From Capronia americana (Eukaryota; Ascomycota; Eurotiomycetes; Chaetothyriales; Herpotrichiellaceae), in NCBI GenBank assembly GCA_016110215.1, contig JADWQD010000004.1:868001-932000 (forward strand): a stretch of 64,000 bases of DNA, in the 5' to 3' direction. The position numbers and the translations under genes were made by a program. The notes beneath the pieces are model-generated. The model was not told the origin of the DNA and ran no database searches. It worked only from the letters and a program-made list of their open reading frames with translations. Shown one piece after another: positions 12,075 through 22,426 of this stretch. Within the stretch, counting starts at the first letter, position 1. Each line of letters starts with the position of its first letter.

Positions 12075-12293
12075 GGTGGGGAGTGGCCATGTGGAGATTC
12101 CTCGAGACTCTCAACTCCCGCTTGGACCTTCTCCCCTTCGTCCATCGCTGAGCTCCATCGCGTCCATTTCCGACAGCGATGCATACTGGCGGTGGCAAGC
12201 CCGTCCCTTCAAATGGGAGAGGGCGCGTGGCCTCTTTGAGGTCCTGCGCTCGGTATCGTCCTCTTCTCCCTTGACAGCGCAGTGCTTGCTAAC
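12075..12293. promoter_or_regulatory. Bidirectional promoter, Zn2Cys6 regulator / amadoriase
   Basis: Only 219 bp separate the two divergent start codons, so the genes must share control elements. The stretch is pyrimidine-rich on the + strand towards the amadoriase start, as is common for fungal leaders. I could not pick out a confident CGG-N-CCG pair. Confidence 0.5.
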
Positions 12294-13625
12294 ATGACCT
12301 CACCCCTCTCTCACGACTCCAAAATCCTCATCGTAGGCGCAGGCACCTGGGGCTGTAGCACGGCCCTCCACCTGGCTCGACGAGGCTATACGTCCATCAC
12401 CGTTCTGGATCCTTATCCTGTCCCCTCTCCAATCTCTGCCGGCAATGACTTGAACAAAATCCTCGAGCTTGGTTCGTTCGCAGGTGACGATGAGGATGAG
12501 CGATACGTGTCCAACAGGCTCCTTGAAGCAGCTACGGACGGCTGGCTGAATGACCCCGTCTTCAAACCCTACTTCCACGAGACCGGATGCATTATTGCGG
12601 CAACCTCGGAGGAAGCGAGGGCTCATATGAACTCGCGTGACGGGCCGAGCGAGTCCGATGGGTGGCTCCCTCTGAGAACCAAGGAAGATTTCATTGCCAC
12701 GATGCCCAAGGGAGTCCTGACGGGGGACTTCCCTGGTTGGCAAGGCTGGTGGAAGAAAACCGGCGCGGGCTGGGTTCACGCCCGTAAGAGCATGGAAAGC
12801 GCTGCACGAGAAGCTACACGGCTGGGCGTGGCATTCGTCACGGGGGAACAAGCTGGGAGAGTCACAGGTCTGATCTACGAGCTCTCCGATGTAAAAGGAG
12901 CAACGACTGCAGATGGCAAGTCTCACTATGCGGATCGCACCATCCTGTGCGCAGGCGCCAACGCCGCAGCGCTATTCGACCTGCAAGACCAACTCCGCCC
13001 TACAGCCTGGACACTAGCACATATCAAAATGACACCAGAGGAAGCCAGGCTATACAAAGACCTGCCCGTGCTTTTCAACATCGAACGTGGCTTCTTCATG
13101 GAACCGGACGCGGACAACCATGAGCTCAAGATGTGTGACGAGCACCCAGGATACTGCAACTGGACTCTCGATGGGAGCACGCCATTTGCGAAGCATCAAA
13201 TACCCCTCGAGAGCGAGGCTCGTTGCCGTGCCTTCCTGCGCGAGATCATGCCCCATCTTGCCGACCGTCCGTTCAGCTTTGCACGCATCTGCTGGTGTGC
13301 AGACACCCCAAACCGTGCCTTTCTCATCTCTTTACACCCCAGTTACCCCTCTTTGGTGCTTGGTGTTGGGGGCAGTGGCCATGGGTTCTGTCATATTCCC
13401 GCGATAGGAGGCTTTATTGCCGATGCGATGGAAGACAAATTGGAAGAGCCGTTGAAGCAGAGCTTCCGATGGAGGCCCGAGACAGCGGTTGGGCGAGACT
13501 GGAAAGGCTTACAAGGCAGGTTTGGACCTGAGGGCGCGAATCGAGTGATGAATCTTCAGGATATCAGGGAAGATGAGTGGACGAGGATCGAAAGTTCAGC
13601 AAAAGAGCGAGGTTCAAGACTGTAA
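12294..13625 (+). CDS. Amadoriase (fructosyl amino acid oxidase-like FAD enzyme)
   Basis: Intronless, 443 aa, the usual amadoriase length. The FAD-binding VGAGTWG is at 14-20 and YPVPSPISAGND at 41-52 is a family signature. Lys55, CDEHPG (Glu283) and FARICWCAD (Cys333, matching the cysteine that binds FAD covalently in characterised amadoriases) are all present. The C-terminus is SRL, a PTS1-type signal, so the enzyme is likely peroxisomal. The family oxidises fructosyl amino acids to glucosone, free amino acid and H2O2. Oddly, the usual SGRGFK segment reads SGHGFC here, so Cys366 takes the place of a substrate-contacting lysine. Substrate preference may therefore differ, for example other N-alkyl amino acids. 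The ATG at 12294 has A at -3. A divergent Zn2Cys6 gene and an MFS gene adjoin it. Confidence 0.9.
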   Translation: MTSPLSHDSKILIVGAGTWGCSTALHLARRGYTSITVLDPYPVPSPISAGNDLNKILELGSFAGDDEDERYVSNRLLEAATDGWLNDPVFKPYFHETGCIIAATSEEARAHMNSRDGPSESDGWLPLRTKEDFIATMPKGVLTGDFPGWQGWWKKTGAGWVHARKSMESAAREATRLGVAFVTGEQAGRVTGLIYELSDVKGATTADGKSHYADRTILCAGANAAALFDLQDQLRPTAWTLAHIKMTPEEARLYKDLPVLFNIERGFFMEPDADNHELKMCDEHPGYCNWTLDGSTPFAKHQIPLESEARCRAFLREIMPHLADRPFSFARICWCADTPNRAFLISLHPSYPSLVLGVGGSGHGFCHIPAIGGFIADAMEDKLEEPLKQSFRWRPETAVGRDWKGLQGRFGPEGANRVMNLQDIREDEWTRIESSAKERGSRL

Positions 13626-14520
13626 GGAAATAGGTGTCGTAAAACACGGCTCCTGCCATGAGAGATTTGCTCTCTACAGACTAGCTCACGAAGTCTGTCC
13701 TAGGTTCGGTCCATTTCTCTAACCTTGCATCCGGCCAGTAGGATATTGTACTGGGCCAACAGTGGGTAGTGGTGACTGGAAGCCAGCATCACATCTGAGC
13801 CGAGTGCGATTCACCTCTGCTGGTGCTGCATTGGCTCTGGAACGAAGACGCCCGACGAGGCGCAGTTGTCTGCCTTACTGCCTTGCTGCTCGTTGCTACA
13901 TACCTGCTGCACAACCACTATTCGATCGTGCCTTCCCCGGGTCGAATTCAGTAGTCTCAAGACGCAGGTCTGATTCTTGTCAACTTGTCCGCCTGCAAGC
14001 GATCCGAGTCGATGATTATATCACGTGATAAAAAAAGACTTACATAGAAATATCACGTTATAAAAATCGCAAGCGTTGAGTAACATCACGTGATAAGATC
14101 TTTGAGATCTACTTACAAAGCCACTTAGACAATCTCAACTTCCACTCTACCTTCTCTCATTTCATCTATGCCAATTGGTCACGACAATCTTCCGTCGTAC
14201 TTGCTGAATCTGTTTTCAAATAAGAAATGGACAGCAGTGTTAATGGACATGAAGATGTCCACACCAACTGTTTTGATGCTTCGAAGCACTTCCACGAGGC
14301 TACCCAGGTTGAGTGGTCGCTAGTGCCAGGTGAGTGAATGTTACCATGCTTGGCAGCAACATGGTCGTGGAAGCGAAGGGAGGCAGCACTATGTCACCTT
14401 TGTCGGCCCAAAAGGTACGAGGTCTGCGCTTTGCTACCGATCTCAATTCATTCTTTTCGTTCAACTGTGCTTGTTCCTCGCCGTCATCAACCATCTCTTC
14501 AACACAATTTACCATTCAAG
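13626..14520. other. Intergenic plus 5' leader of the PHD-finger gene
   Basis: No firm gene is seen. It contains the palindrome array at 14019-14095. A 36-codon open frame begins at ATG 14227 and runs into a GTGAGT donor-like site at 14331. That frame could be an upstream ORF, or a first exon spliced (60-nt intron, acceptor near 14390) in phase with the PHD gene. A CT-rich leader precedes 14521. Confidence 0.45.
14019..14095. promoter_or_regulatory. Three evenly spaced CACGTG-type palindromes
   Basis: TATCACGTGATA at 14019-14030, TATCACGTTATA at 14051-14062 (one centre mismatch) and ATCACGTGATA at 14085-14095 share the core ATCACGTGAT. Their starts are about 32-33 bp apart, close to three helical turns. 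CACGTG is the bHLH-type E-box (Cbf1, Pho4, SREBP relatives). The array lies 430-500 bp upstream of the PHD-finger gene start. Confidence 0.7.
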
Positions 14521-15687
14521 ATGCCCCGTAGGCTTCGAGATCGTGCCGCAGTGGCTGGCCAGGAGAACAAGAAGGACGACACCGGACGACCAGTGAGACA
14601 CACACGAGTCCCGGATCGATTTGGACAGAGTCAGGCCACTTCAGGCGATGTCACTGAACCTCGAAAATCTCATCGGCTCAGGCGGCTCAACGACAATTCC
14701 TACCTGCCCACCCGTCATCAAGGCAGCGACAATCGTAGAATATTCAAAGATGCCTCGGATTCCGATTTCGAAAGACCGCACCGTTCACGTACGAGCCGCC
14801 GACGCCGAGCTCCTGCCCAACAGACGACTGGAACGGACAAATCTGAAGCAGCGAAATCTCCTAGCCCTGCCTCCGAGTCCTCGTATGGCGAAGCGCCTGC
14901 AGATGAGGTCCTTTCCTTCCTGACGCAAGTCGGCCCTGACAGTGTACCTGCCGATTTCGACATACGCGCATTCCTCGCGGACGCACCGAAGAAGAAAGTC
15001 AAGAAGCACTCTCCGCCACCGCCCGACGTTGAGCCTATGCCTCTTAACCTCTTGGAGATCGCAAAAGAACCTGTTCCTGCCACCTTTGAACACCCCCATA
15101 ACCAAATATGGATGGCTGGATTAGTATGGCTCCACCATTCCTTGCAAGAAGGTAGTGTCAAACGTAAAATTCCCAAAACGCACTCCGAACCTGCTAAGAA
15201 TTGGTGTGCCTGCCGCGGAGGTGACATGGAACGAATGCCAGGCTCAGTCCGATGCGAGGATCCAACATGCTCGATTGTATGGTATCACTGGGAGTGCTTG
15301 AGCGACTTGGAGCGGGTGCTTGCAAAGAAGCACAAGACCTGGGCGTGTCTGCGTTGTCTGTTCCAGAGAGCACTTCAATTCTTCACGCAGTTTCCTCAGT
15401 CATGGCAAAAGGGCTTGACAGGGTTAGAGCATCCCGCCATCACCAACGAGCTGCAGAAGATTGTGGACGACATCAAGCTTACCGTGGAACGTTGGGAGAT
15501 GCAACAGGTAGACTCTGATTCCGACTATCGTCCCGAAGTCGATGTCAACAAACCGCGCCGCATTGTGGCCGGTGCTCCTCGAGTCTATGTGCCAAATGGG
15601 AGGTGGTCTCAGGCTCGTTCTGTTTCCCCTCAAGCCGATTACGGGGATAACTCGAAATATTTTTTCGGGCACCTCCGGCTATCCTGA
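14521..15687 (+). CDS. PHD-type zinc-finger protein, function unknown
   Basis: Single exon from ATG 14521 (A at -3), 388 aa. Residues 1-125 are basic and Ser/Arg-rich, consistent with disorder and nuclear location. A C-terminal PHD-like finger begins WCACRGG, continues RCEDPTC and YHWEC, and closes with WACLRC, giving a C4HC3 pattern in the style of ING-family fingers. PHD fingers usually read histone H3 tails. After the finger a helical stretch and an acidic patch (DSDSDY) lead to the end. I do not recognise a named orthologue. The frame is open upstream back to 14338, so an N-terminal extension through an upstream exon at 14227 is possible, but the region just before 14521 looks like a leader. 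An additional 3' exon cannot be excluded. Confidence 0.75.
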   Translation: MPRRLRDRAAVAGQENKKDDTGRPVRHTRVPDRFGQSQATSGDVTEPRKSHRLRRLNDNSYLPTRHQGSDNRRIFKDASDSDFERPHRSRTSRRRRAPAQQTTGTDKSEAAKSPSPASESSYGEAPADEVLSFLTQVGPDSVPADFDIRAFLADAPKKKVKKHSPPPPDVEPMPLNLLEIAKEPVPATFEHPHNQIWMAGLVWLHHSLQEGSVKRKIPKTHSEPAKNWCACRGGDMERMPGSVRCEDPTCSIVWYHWECLSDLERVLAKKHKTWACLRCLFQRALQFFTQFPQSWQKGLTGLEHPAITNELQKIVDDIKLTVERWEMQQVDSDSDYRPEVDVNKPRRIVAGAPRVYVPNGRWSQARSVSPQADYGDNSKYFFGHLRLS

Positions 15688-16821
15688 GGGCCGCGGTGGT
15701 GGTAAACACAGCTGCCGATACTGGGGACGGTGATGATATTGCCCGTCACGGGGACACGGCTGGCTGGGATGCAGACGATAAAGTGCCTAGAACGATACTC
15801 GTGTTGAGCATCTTGACGAGTTTCGTTCACGCTCTTGAGGTGTGATCAACGAAGCTGCTTGTGGTGAAGCTGCTGTTTCTGGTCGGCCCGAATGGGATTA
15901 CTACACTTCCGCCTCTCTGTCACTCGACAAACCGTCAGCGGAAAGTCAAGCTGCCTTACGAAGAACCCGTCAATGGCGACCAATAGAAGGAATGTTGGAT
16001 GGCAGACCACTGTGAGGCTCGACATCGGCTGGTGTCAGGGATTTCTTCTCGTCTGTTTCCTTCGTGATTCCACTCTGAAGTTCACAGCTTGCATTGACGT
16101 TGTTGTATGGAAGCGATGGGCCTAGCTTTTACTGGGTGGGACAAGAGCACAATAGCTCGAGAGCTGGAGATACCTGTGCATTTTCAACTCGTACCGCAAC
16201 TTCTTGTGCATGGTATGTTAACACTGACGGCTGAGACCGGCAGAACGGGTAACATCTGTCGAGTTCGAAGTAGCTGCGAATACTGCTGAACGTGGGATTC
16301 TTGGAAACAGGTCGAGTAGCTTTCCTTTGACCTCGTACCGCCCACCACCCAGATCTATGAGTGCCGAATTGGCAGCAATATTGCAGCGAAGTCATGAATG
16401 GACCACCTGCCAGCGACTTAATTTTTGTGCAGTGTCATTGATAATGCATCTCATTGAGATGTAATCTGCTGGCAGGTTTTGGTCCGTCATCTGGGGATTT
16501 TCGTCCGCAACCAGCTTCTTGATACCAATCGCAGACCTAACAGAGGTACCACGAATCGATAGCTTAACTAACAGCTGACCAGATCTTCTTCTCCCATCTC
16601 TAACCTTCAGTAATATTATCGGCCGATATACTGAGAGCAGTGACAGATATAACATGAGTTTTTCGACAATGAGCTTACCTTTCTCAAGGAGAAGGAATCA
16701 TAAGCAGCTCACGAAGAATACACCCTCCCTCTCGACCCATCATTGAAACTGAGACGACGGGATAATAAAAGCGTCCATATCGACATCGAGACCGTCGTCG
16801 TCCTCGCAGCGCACTCGCACC
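15688..16821. other. Intergenic, no gene seen
   Basis: About 1.1 kb with only short frames on both strands and no recognisable domain. The part nearest 16822 should be the promoter of the NmrA-like gene. Confidence 0.5.
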
Positions 16822-17742
16822 ATGTTGATCCTCATAGCAGGCGTGTCCGGCAACCTGGGCCGCCTCCTTGCCCAGCACAGTCTCGACAGAGGGCATCAAG
16901 TCCGAGGGTTCGGACGGTCGCCTTCCAAACTATCAGCCTCGCTCCTGGAGAGGTTCGAGTCGTTTGTCGAATGCGACTTCTACGACAACCGTGTCGCCCT
17001 AGACAAAGCAGTCTCCGGAGCAGACGCCGTCATCTGTTCCTACGTCTCCCACGCCGAAGCCATTCTCGAGTCCCAACTGGCCCTCGTCAGGGCAGTCGAG
17101 CGAGCGGGCATCAAGATCTACCACGCCCATTCGTGGAACTCGGACTGGACGAAAGTCGGCTTCGAGGACTGGGAGCACTACGACGCGTACAAGTCCTTCC
17201 GCCGGCACGTGGAGTTGACGTCGGCGATCCGCCCGGTCTACGTCTTCACGGGCATCGTGGCCGAGTTCGCGTTCAGCGAGGTCGTCGGCATCGCTCATCT
17301 CAAGCAGGAAGGCGGCGAAACGGTCATGGCGCACTGGGGAACCGGCGACGCCAAGTGGGATTTCACCTACTTTGACGATGCCGCCCGATTCAGCGTCGAC
17401 CTGGTCACCACGAACGAATCCGTGCTCAGGGGCGAAGGCGGCTTCTTCCGTATCCACTCGGCGGAAGCGAGCGCCAAAGACCTGGCGCGAGCGTATGAGA
17501 AGGTGTACGGCGACAAGATCAAGCTCAAGTCGCTCGGGGACCTCGACTTTTTGAAGAGCCAGTATGAACTTGCAAAGACGACGACTGACCCGAGGAAGTA
17601 CTTCAGCTATGGAAACTACTACATTCAGGCCGTGAATATTGAGGGGACGTGGAAACTGGAGAATCCGACGGTGGTAGGGACACCGGATGCGGTGGAGCGC
17701 TTGTTTCAGGCGCAAATCGACATTCCAAGGGAGTATCAGTGA
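16822..17742 (+). CDS. NmrA-like / isoflavone-reductase-type NAD(P)-binding protein
   Basis: Intronless, 306 aa. The N-terminus MLILIAGVSGNLGRLL holds a G-x2-G-x2-G dinucleotide motif (residues 7-13), followed by RGFGRSPSKL, where an Arg after the second strand suggests NADP(H). A WDFTYFDDAARF segment resembles the conserved W-D-F region of atypical SDR proteins. The family includes the nitrogen-repression regulator NmrA, aromatic-alcohol reductases and redox sensors; which applies here is unclear. It has no signal peptide and is probably cytosolic. There is no obvious partner: the nearest genes are a PHD protein and two membrane proteins. Confidence 0.88.
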   Translation: MLILIAGVSGNLGRLLAQHSLDRGHQVRGFGRSPSKLSASLLERFESFVECDFYDNRVALDKAVSGADAVICSYVSHAEAILESQLALVRAVERAGIKIYHAHSWNSDWTKVGFEDWEHYDAYKSFRRHVELTSAIRPVYVFTGIVAEFAFSEVVGIAHLKQEGGETVMAHWGTGDAKWDFTYFDDAARFSVDLVTTNESVLRGEGGFFRIHSAEASAKDLARAYEKVYGDKIKLKSLGDLDFLKSQYELAKTTTDPRKYFSYGNYYIQAVNIEGTWKLENPTVVGTPDAVERLFQAQIDIPREYQ

Positions 17743-18488
17743 CGGCAGCTCGAATTCTGTAGCAGTCTCTTGTACCTACAGTACCGAGTAGTTGAATGGT
17801 AATTAATCAAAAGTGACGTCCAAGGCGAGTGCAATGTAGTGGATCGTGTCATATATCGTTGCAATCTGCTCTCAAGATAGTAGCTACACTCCGTACTATC
17901 CGACTATCTATTTACTGTCTGTTGTATATCTCGACACGGCAAAAATGGCAATCATCGAGTCCGCCGTCGTCATGCTACCGTCAAAGGTACAGGACCCGAC
18001 ATTATCAGCGGCATACCTATGTATGTACGTGGCAGGCTGTTCCACCGCACTTAATTACATCCATCACACACCTAGGTATTCATTAAGATGCAAGCAACGG
18101 CGTCGAAGCAACACAATAACTCCACGCTCGGGATATGTATGAATATACGTATGTCTGTCCGAGACATTAACATCAAATGTCAAAATGCAAGCCATGTGTA
18201 TCGTCAATTCAACCGACCTAACCAACCGAACCTGACCAACGCACCGGAACGGAATCCAAGAAACACCCCTTTTATGCATCGTAACGCAATGCAACGCAGC
18301 CTAGCCGAGTGAATCATACAGAAATGGTGTAGTGTAGCGTAGCGTAGTGTATGTAGTATATCATAGCAGGGCGCGGTTTGTTCGCTCACCACGCCACGGC
18401 CTAAGCAAAAGTAAAGTGGATGTACTTTTTTGTTTGTTCAATCCCTCACGCCTCGATTGCGTGCGTGCGTGCATGAGACGTGACAAGA
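17743..18488. other. Intergenic with short GTGTA/GCGTA repeats
   Basis: No gene is visible between these converging genes. Around 18325-18360 a degenerate run of GTGTA and GCGTA pentamers occurs. Nothing else stands out. Confidence 0.5.
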
Positions 18489-19176
18489 TCAATCGTCAAA
18501 ATTCTGCACCTGCCAACTCAGGATCATCATCCACAGAAACAGCACGGCCAGGATGATGCTCCAGGCGAAGCTGGCCTTCCAACAGCTGCAGATGTTGCTC
18601 TGCGTCAGCCAGGCGAGGGTCTCGATGCTCACGCCGCGGAACTCCTGGTTGTTGACGTAGTTGTTGCAGTTGCCGTTGACGTTGCCGTCGCCGTACAGCT
18701 GCACGGCCGTCTCGATCAGCGTGGTCAGCCACAGCACGAACAGCACGAACGAGCCCAGCAGGATGATGCCGGGGATGAGCATGCGGCGGGCGGCCAGGAT
18801 GAGGATGATGATCAGGAAGACGATGGTCAGCGAGCCGGTGATGACGGCAAAGGTGAAGATCCTGCATCTCATGGCACCGTGTTAGTTATCTATGGTCTTT
18901 GGGGGAAGGAGCTAGAGGCGTAGAGGTGTGCTGTAGTGTACTGCGGTACAACCGTCTCGCCTCGCCTCGCATTCTCTATTTCGCCCCCTCCGTGCGCACA
19001 TATACGTACCAAGGAACTCCTAAGCGCATTTGATCCTGCACGGCGATGAACCACGCGTTGATGCCCAGGACCGTGGACGAGCCGGCCAGAACAATAAATA
19101 TCCAGAGGTTGAGCTGGACTTCGGGCCAGATGTACCGTCGCCGCGACTCGCGGACTATGACTTCTGTGGTGGCCAT
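18489..19176 (-). CDS. Four-TM MARVEL-like membrane protein
   Basis: Two exons, 19010..19176 and 18489..18861, joined across a 148-nt intron (GTACGT donor) that restores Trp in VPWIFTF. The product is about 179 aa. Four hydrophobic segments are visible: WIFIVLAGSSTVLG, FAVITGSLTIVFLII, PGIILLGSFVLFVLW and WSIILAVLFLWMMI. The loop between TM3 and TM4 is Asn-rich with cysteines (NICSC). This layout matches the fungal MARVEL/membrane-associating family, often linked to membrane apposition or eisosome-type domains; the cellular role is unknown. The N-terminus is cytosolic and basic (RESRRRY). It lies next to another small membrane protein gene on the same strand. Confidence 0.82.
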
Positions 19177-20029
19177 TGTTGGACTGTAGGTTGGTAGGTA
19201 GGTAGGTGGGGGAGCGCGACTTGCGCTGTGTTGCGATGCGATTCCCTGCGCTGCGCCCGAGAGCCGGTTCGTTTGTCCGATCGTTCGCAGGGCAGAGTAT
19301 GTCAGGGTAGAGCTCTCTTTCTCGAAGGTGAGGATATCGATGTTGCGACGCGGGTACTAGGAGTTGGTGCGGTGCAGTGGCTTCGAGGTGCGATATATGT
19401 TTATATTCTGTCGTCCATGAATAGCAGTCGCATGTCGGGTGTGTTTGCGTAGCTGGAGGTATGACTGTAGCATGGAGATCGCGACACGTCGAGTTGGGCT
19501 GCAAGCAGGAAAGTCAAGGGTCAGGTGTAGGGAGGTGCAGGAACCCGAGCAGCGAGATGTGGACGTGGTGGTGGTGTGGTGTCGAGGTCGGTCAGGTCGG
19601 CTCAATGAGATGCGGCCACGACGCGGGCATCGTGTCGGTTGTTGAAATTATGATGCATGTGGACGTGTAACCGCCGCCTGACCCGGTGGCTTGGGCAACC
19701 AGTTCCGGTCGCCGCAGCCCCGCAGGTGACAGGGTTCGAGGGTACACAGCATGACGAGGCGAGTAAACAAACATGCGCATGCACAGAGAGAGAGAGGAGA
19801 GACATATACGGAGAAGACACGGTTTGTACTGATGGCTGCGTTCAATGCTATTCCGCCGCCAGTCAAGGGCCATATTCCGCCCGTACTTGAAGAATGTCAG
19901 AGACGTGCAGCCCGCGATGCGATCCCCTCTGTACTCGTCCCATGCCCCGACAATGTCACCAGCGCCTGTGTAGAAAACCCTCGTCAATTGCTAAGCTCGT
20001 CGCTCGTCGCCCGTCGCCCGTCGTGCTTC
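19177..20029. other. Intergenic, no gene seen
   Basis: The stretch between two genes on the minus strand includes a TAGG microsatellite near 19190-19207 and a GA-rich patch near 19788-19802. Short frames here lack recognisable features. Confidence 0.5.
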
Positions 20030-20497
20030 TCATCCCGGGACCGATATGTCCTGGGGTACAGAACGTCAGCGTAGTCGACAAAAAGCGACGATGATGCACT
20101 AGGTAAATACCTCGCCTTCAACGTCACCGCGACTCGTATCACGTACCCTCGATGTAGGCCGTCTGGAGCTTCTCCTCTCCACGAATACCTCTTCTTGGTA
20201 GGCTCTGCTCCTCCGTGGTCTCGCGCTGGAGCTGGCCCTGTGGTGGACGACGTCCTCTTCGACGACTGTGGTTCTTCTGTTGAACACCGCGCCGCCAAAG
20301 GTGACAATTGCGTAGATCAGGTAAACAATGAGAAGAAACCCCCCGACCGCCCCCACCACGATGGCTGTGAGGATGCCCGGCGACGGTCCCGAATTGAGTC
20401 CAAGGTAAGTTGTGGGGATGGCAAGAATTCCTTGTTGTCGTTTGGTGAGAGCAGAGCCCCCGGCGGCTGCAAACTCGAAGGCTTGGAAACTGTCCAT
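20030..20497 (-). CDS. Small single-pass membrane protein, unknown function
   Basis: Two exons, 20147..20497 and 20030..20050, give 123 aa. The 96-nt intron has a strong GTACGT donor, a CTGAC branch site and a CCCAG acceptor, and leaves a short final exon coding six residues. ATG 20497 (G at -3) is preferred. One hydrophobic helix (GILTAIVVGAVGGFLLIVYLIYAIVTF, written here only as the span of residues about 43-69) follows a short non-basic N-terminus. The tail is highly basic and Ser-rich with RRS and RPRRSR clusters. I know no function for this family. If the intron is retained, the tail extends a little and stops at 20099. Confidence 0.6.
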
Positions 20498-20839
20498 GTC
20501 TGAAGGCACACTTGATTATGGGTGAGAAGTAAATATACGAGTATGGATAGTATCGACTCTGCGGTCTGCCATTGTTGTTTTGGGGGGAATTGACCAAGAC
20601 GGTTTGGTTCCGGGCGGGAAGCCGAAGTTTCTTAGGCGGCCCCATGCAAATCGATAGGCGCCTGACAAGGATTGCATATCGTTCCTGCGATGACATCTTC
20701 CGACTTTCTTGACTGGCGTGACCAGGTCATTCGTACTCGTAGCACTGCTCGTGATCGACCTAGATAGACCAGAGACATTTCAATGTCGTAGCCGGCTCTC
20801 CTGTCAAAGAAAGAACAACTCCTGAAATTCATTGCAACA

Positions 20840-22223
20840 ATGCCTTCGGCTGCCCGTCACCACACAACCTCTTACGATTCTACAAAATCGACTGGGGAGG
20901 TCTCAATGCCGCCAGTCAACGGCACTGTACCACAGGCCCAAGTTGAGCCTTACACTCGGACTGTGCACTTGGATGCGCCGAGTACGAGTACACCTTCTAG
21001 TGGAAGGAGATGGGGATTTTCGAGGCCGGCGAAGGCTCCTCCAGCGTCTGAATACAAGGACCCGTGGTATAGCAAGTCTGGTAGGTTGTTCGCTTTGTGG
21101 AAACGATGCTGGAAGTAAACCTTAACTCTACTTGCAGCTGAGGAATACCCGGCCGGGTACCCCAGCCTGGCCGCGTATATGAGTGATGACATAGATGGAC
21201 GGATCTATCGTCGCTTCAGCTACTTGCGGAATCACCTCTTGCTGTATATGCAAGATAGGTTGAACGCGCTGGAGCAGGCGCTGGAGCGTGTCGATCGAGA
21301 TGACGAGGAGAAGGCGAAGAACGGAGAAGCAGAGGCTCTGTATCGTCTGATATCAAGGAGGTACAACGAGCAGACCGCCAACCTCCCACCCGATGACGGG
21401 CCTCAACCATGTGCGCGTTGCCACAGTACAGTGAATCAACAAGCTGTTCCAGGTACTAACAACGACGGTCTCCTGGAGCACAAGAACAACGCAACCAAGC
21501 GAATGGAGATACTTAGGGACGTTGAGAAGACTCTGGAGAAATACGACGAGCTTTTGCTTCGCGAACATGAGATTTCGTCCATTCGCGAGTCTACCGCAAA
21601 GCAGCGTGCAAGCCTAGGGAACTTCATCTGGAATGGAAAGCCATGTGGACCGGGCAAGAACAAGAAACCTCTAGCTAGCCAGGAGAACAAATTAATCTAC
21701 CGAAAAGACGACTCCTTGCTGCTGGGTACACAGGACGATGCCTGGCTCGGGACTGCTGCGGAGTCGATGAAACGCCTGATGCCAGCAGTAATGAGAAGAG
21801 TACGTGTCACTTCTGTTGCCGGGATCCAGTACTTATCCTTGTCACAGTATCTCCTCATGACGCGCGAGGACCGAGAGAAGAGTAAAGCATCGACGACGGA
21901 ATATCTGTCAAACCACCGCGTCAATAGCTTCGTGAAGGCCGCTGTCTCCGTCGCCAGTACAATTCTGCTGGTGCTTCCCATTATCATACTGTACGCTTTA
22001 AGCACGAGTGGAGCGTCTGGATGGCTCAAGATCGGGATTCTGCTGATCTTTGTCGTGGCTTTCGCCCTGGCATTGGCGGTGCTCACCAACGCTTCGAGGA
22101 GCGAAATGTTCGGCGCATCAGCCGGGTATGGCTGGTACATCTCGTGGTTATTTGACGCGTGCTGACAGGTTTCCTAGTTACACTGCAGTCCTCATCGTGT
22201 TCTTGACGTTTACAGGGTCGTAA
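20840..22223 (+). CDS. DUF6594-type membrane protein
   Basis: Three exons: 20840..21080, 21138..22125 and 22178..22223, giving 424 aa. The YPAGYPSLAAYMSDD segment opens the conserved domain, followed by a charged helix with RRFSYLRNHLLLYMQDRL. Two hydrophobic segments near the C-terminus (ILLVLPIIILYALS and IGILLIFVVAFALALAVL) and a final hydrophobic run (YTAVLIVFLTF) complete the usual three-TM tail. That last run exists only after the 52-nt intron is removed (GTATGG donor, GCTGAC branch, CCTAG acceptor), which supports the model. The family is large in filamentous fungi and its function is unknown. The N-terminal 80 residues are Ser/Thr/Pro-rich and probably disordered. It is divergent from the small membrane protein gene at 20497. 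Confidence 0.88.
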
Positions 22224-22426
22224 GAGTAGCGTGTGCAGCAAGCTGATCGAACAGCCACCAGGCACGCGAGGCTGAATGCCAAGTCGTTGCCGTCGCAACG
22301 AGCCCCCCACAACCCCCCCCCTCCGCAGTGCTCAACTCTCGCACCTGCTTGCTGCATTCAAAGCACAGGACGTCGAACCAAGCCCTTGCTACTCATTCAT
22401 AGACACGTAACCATACCACGGTCAAG

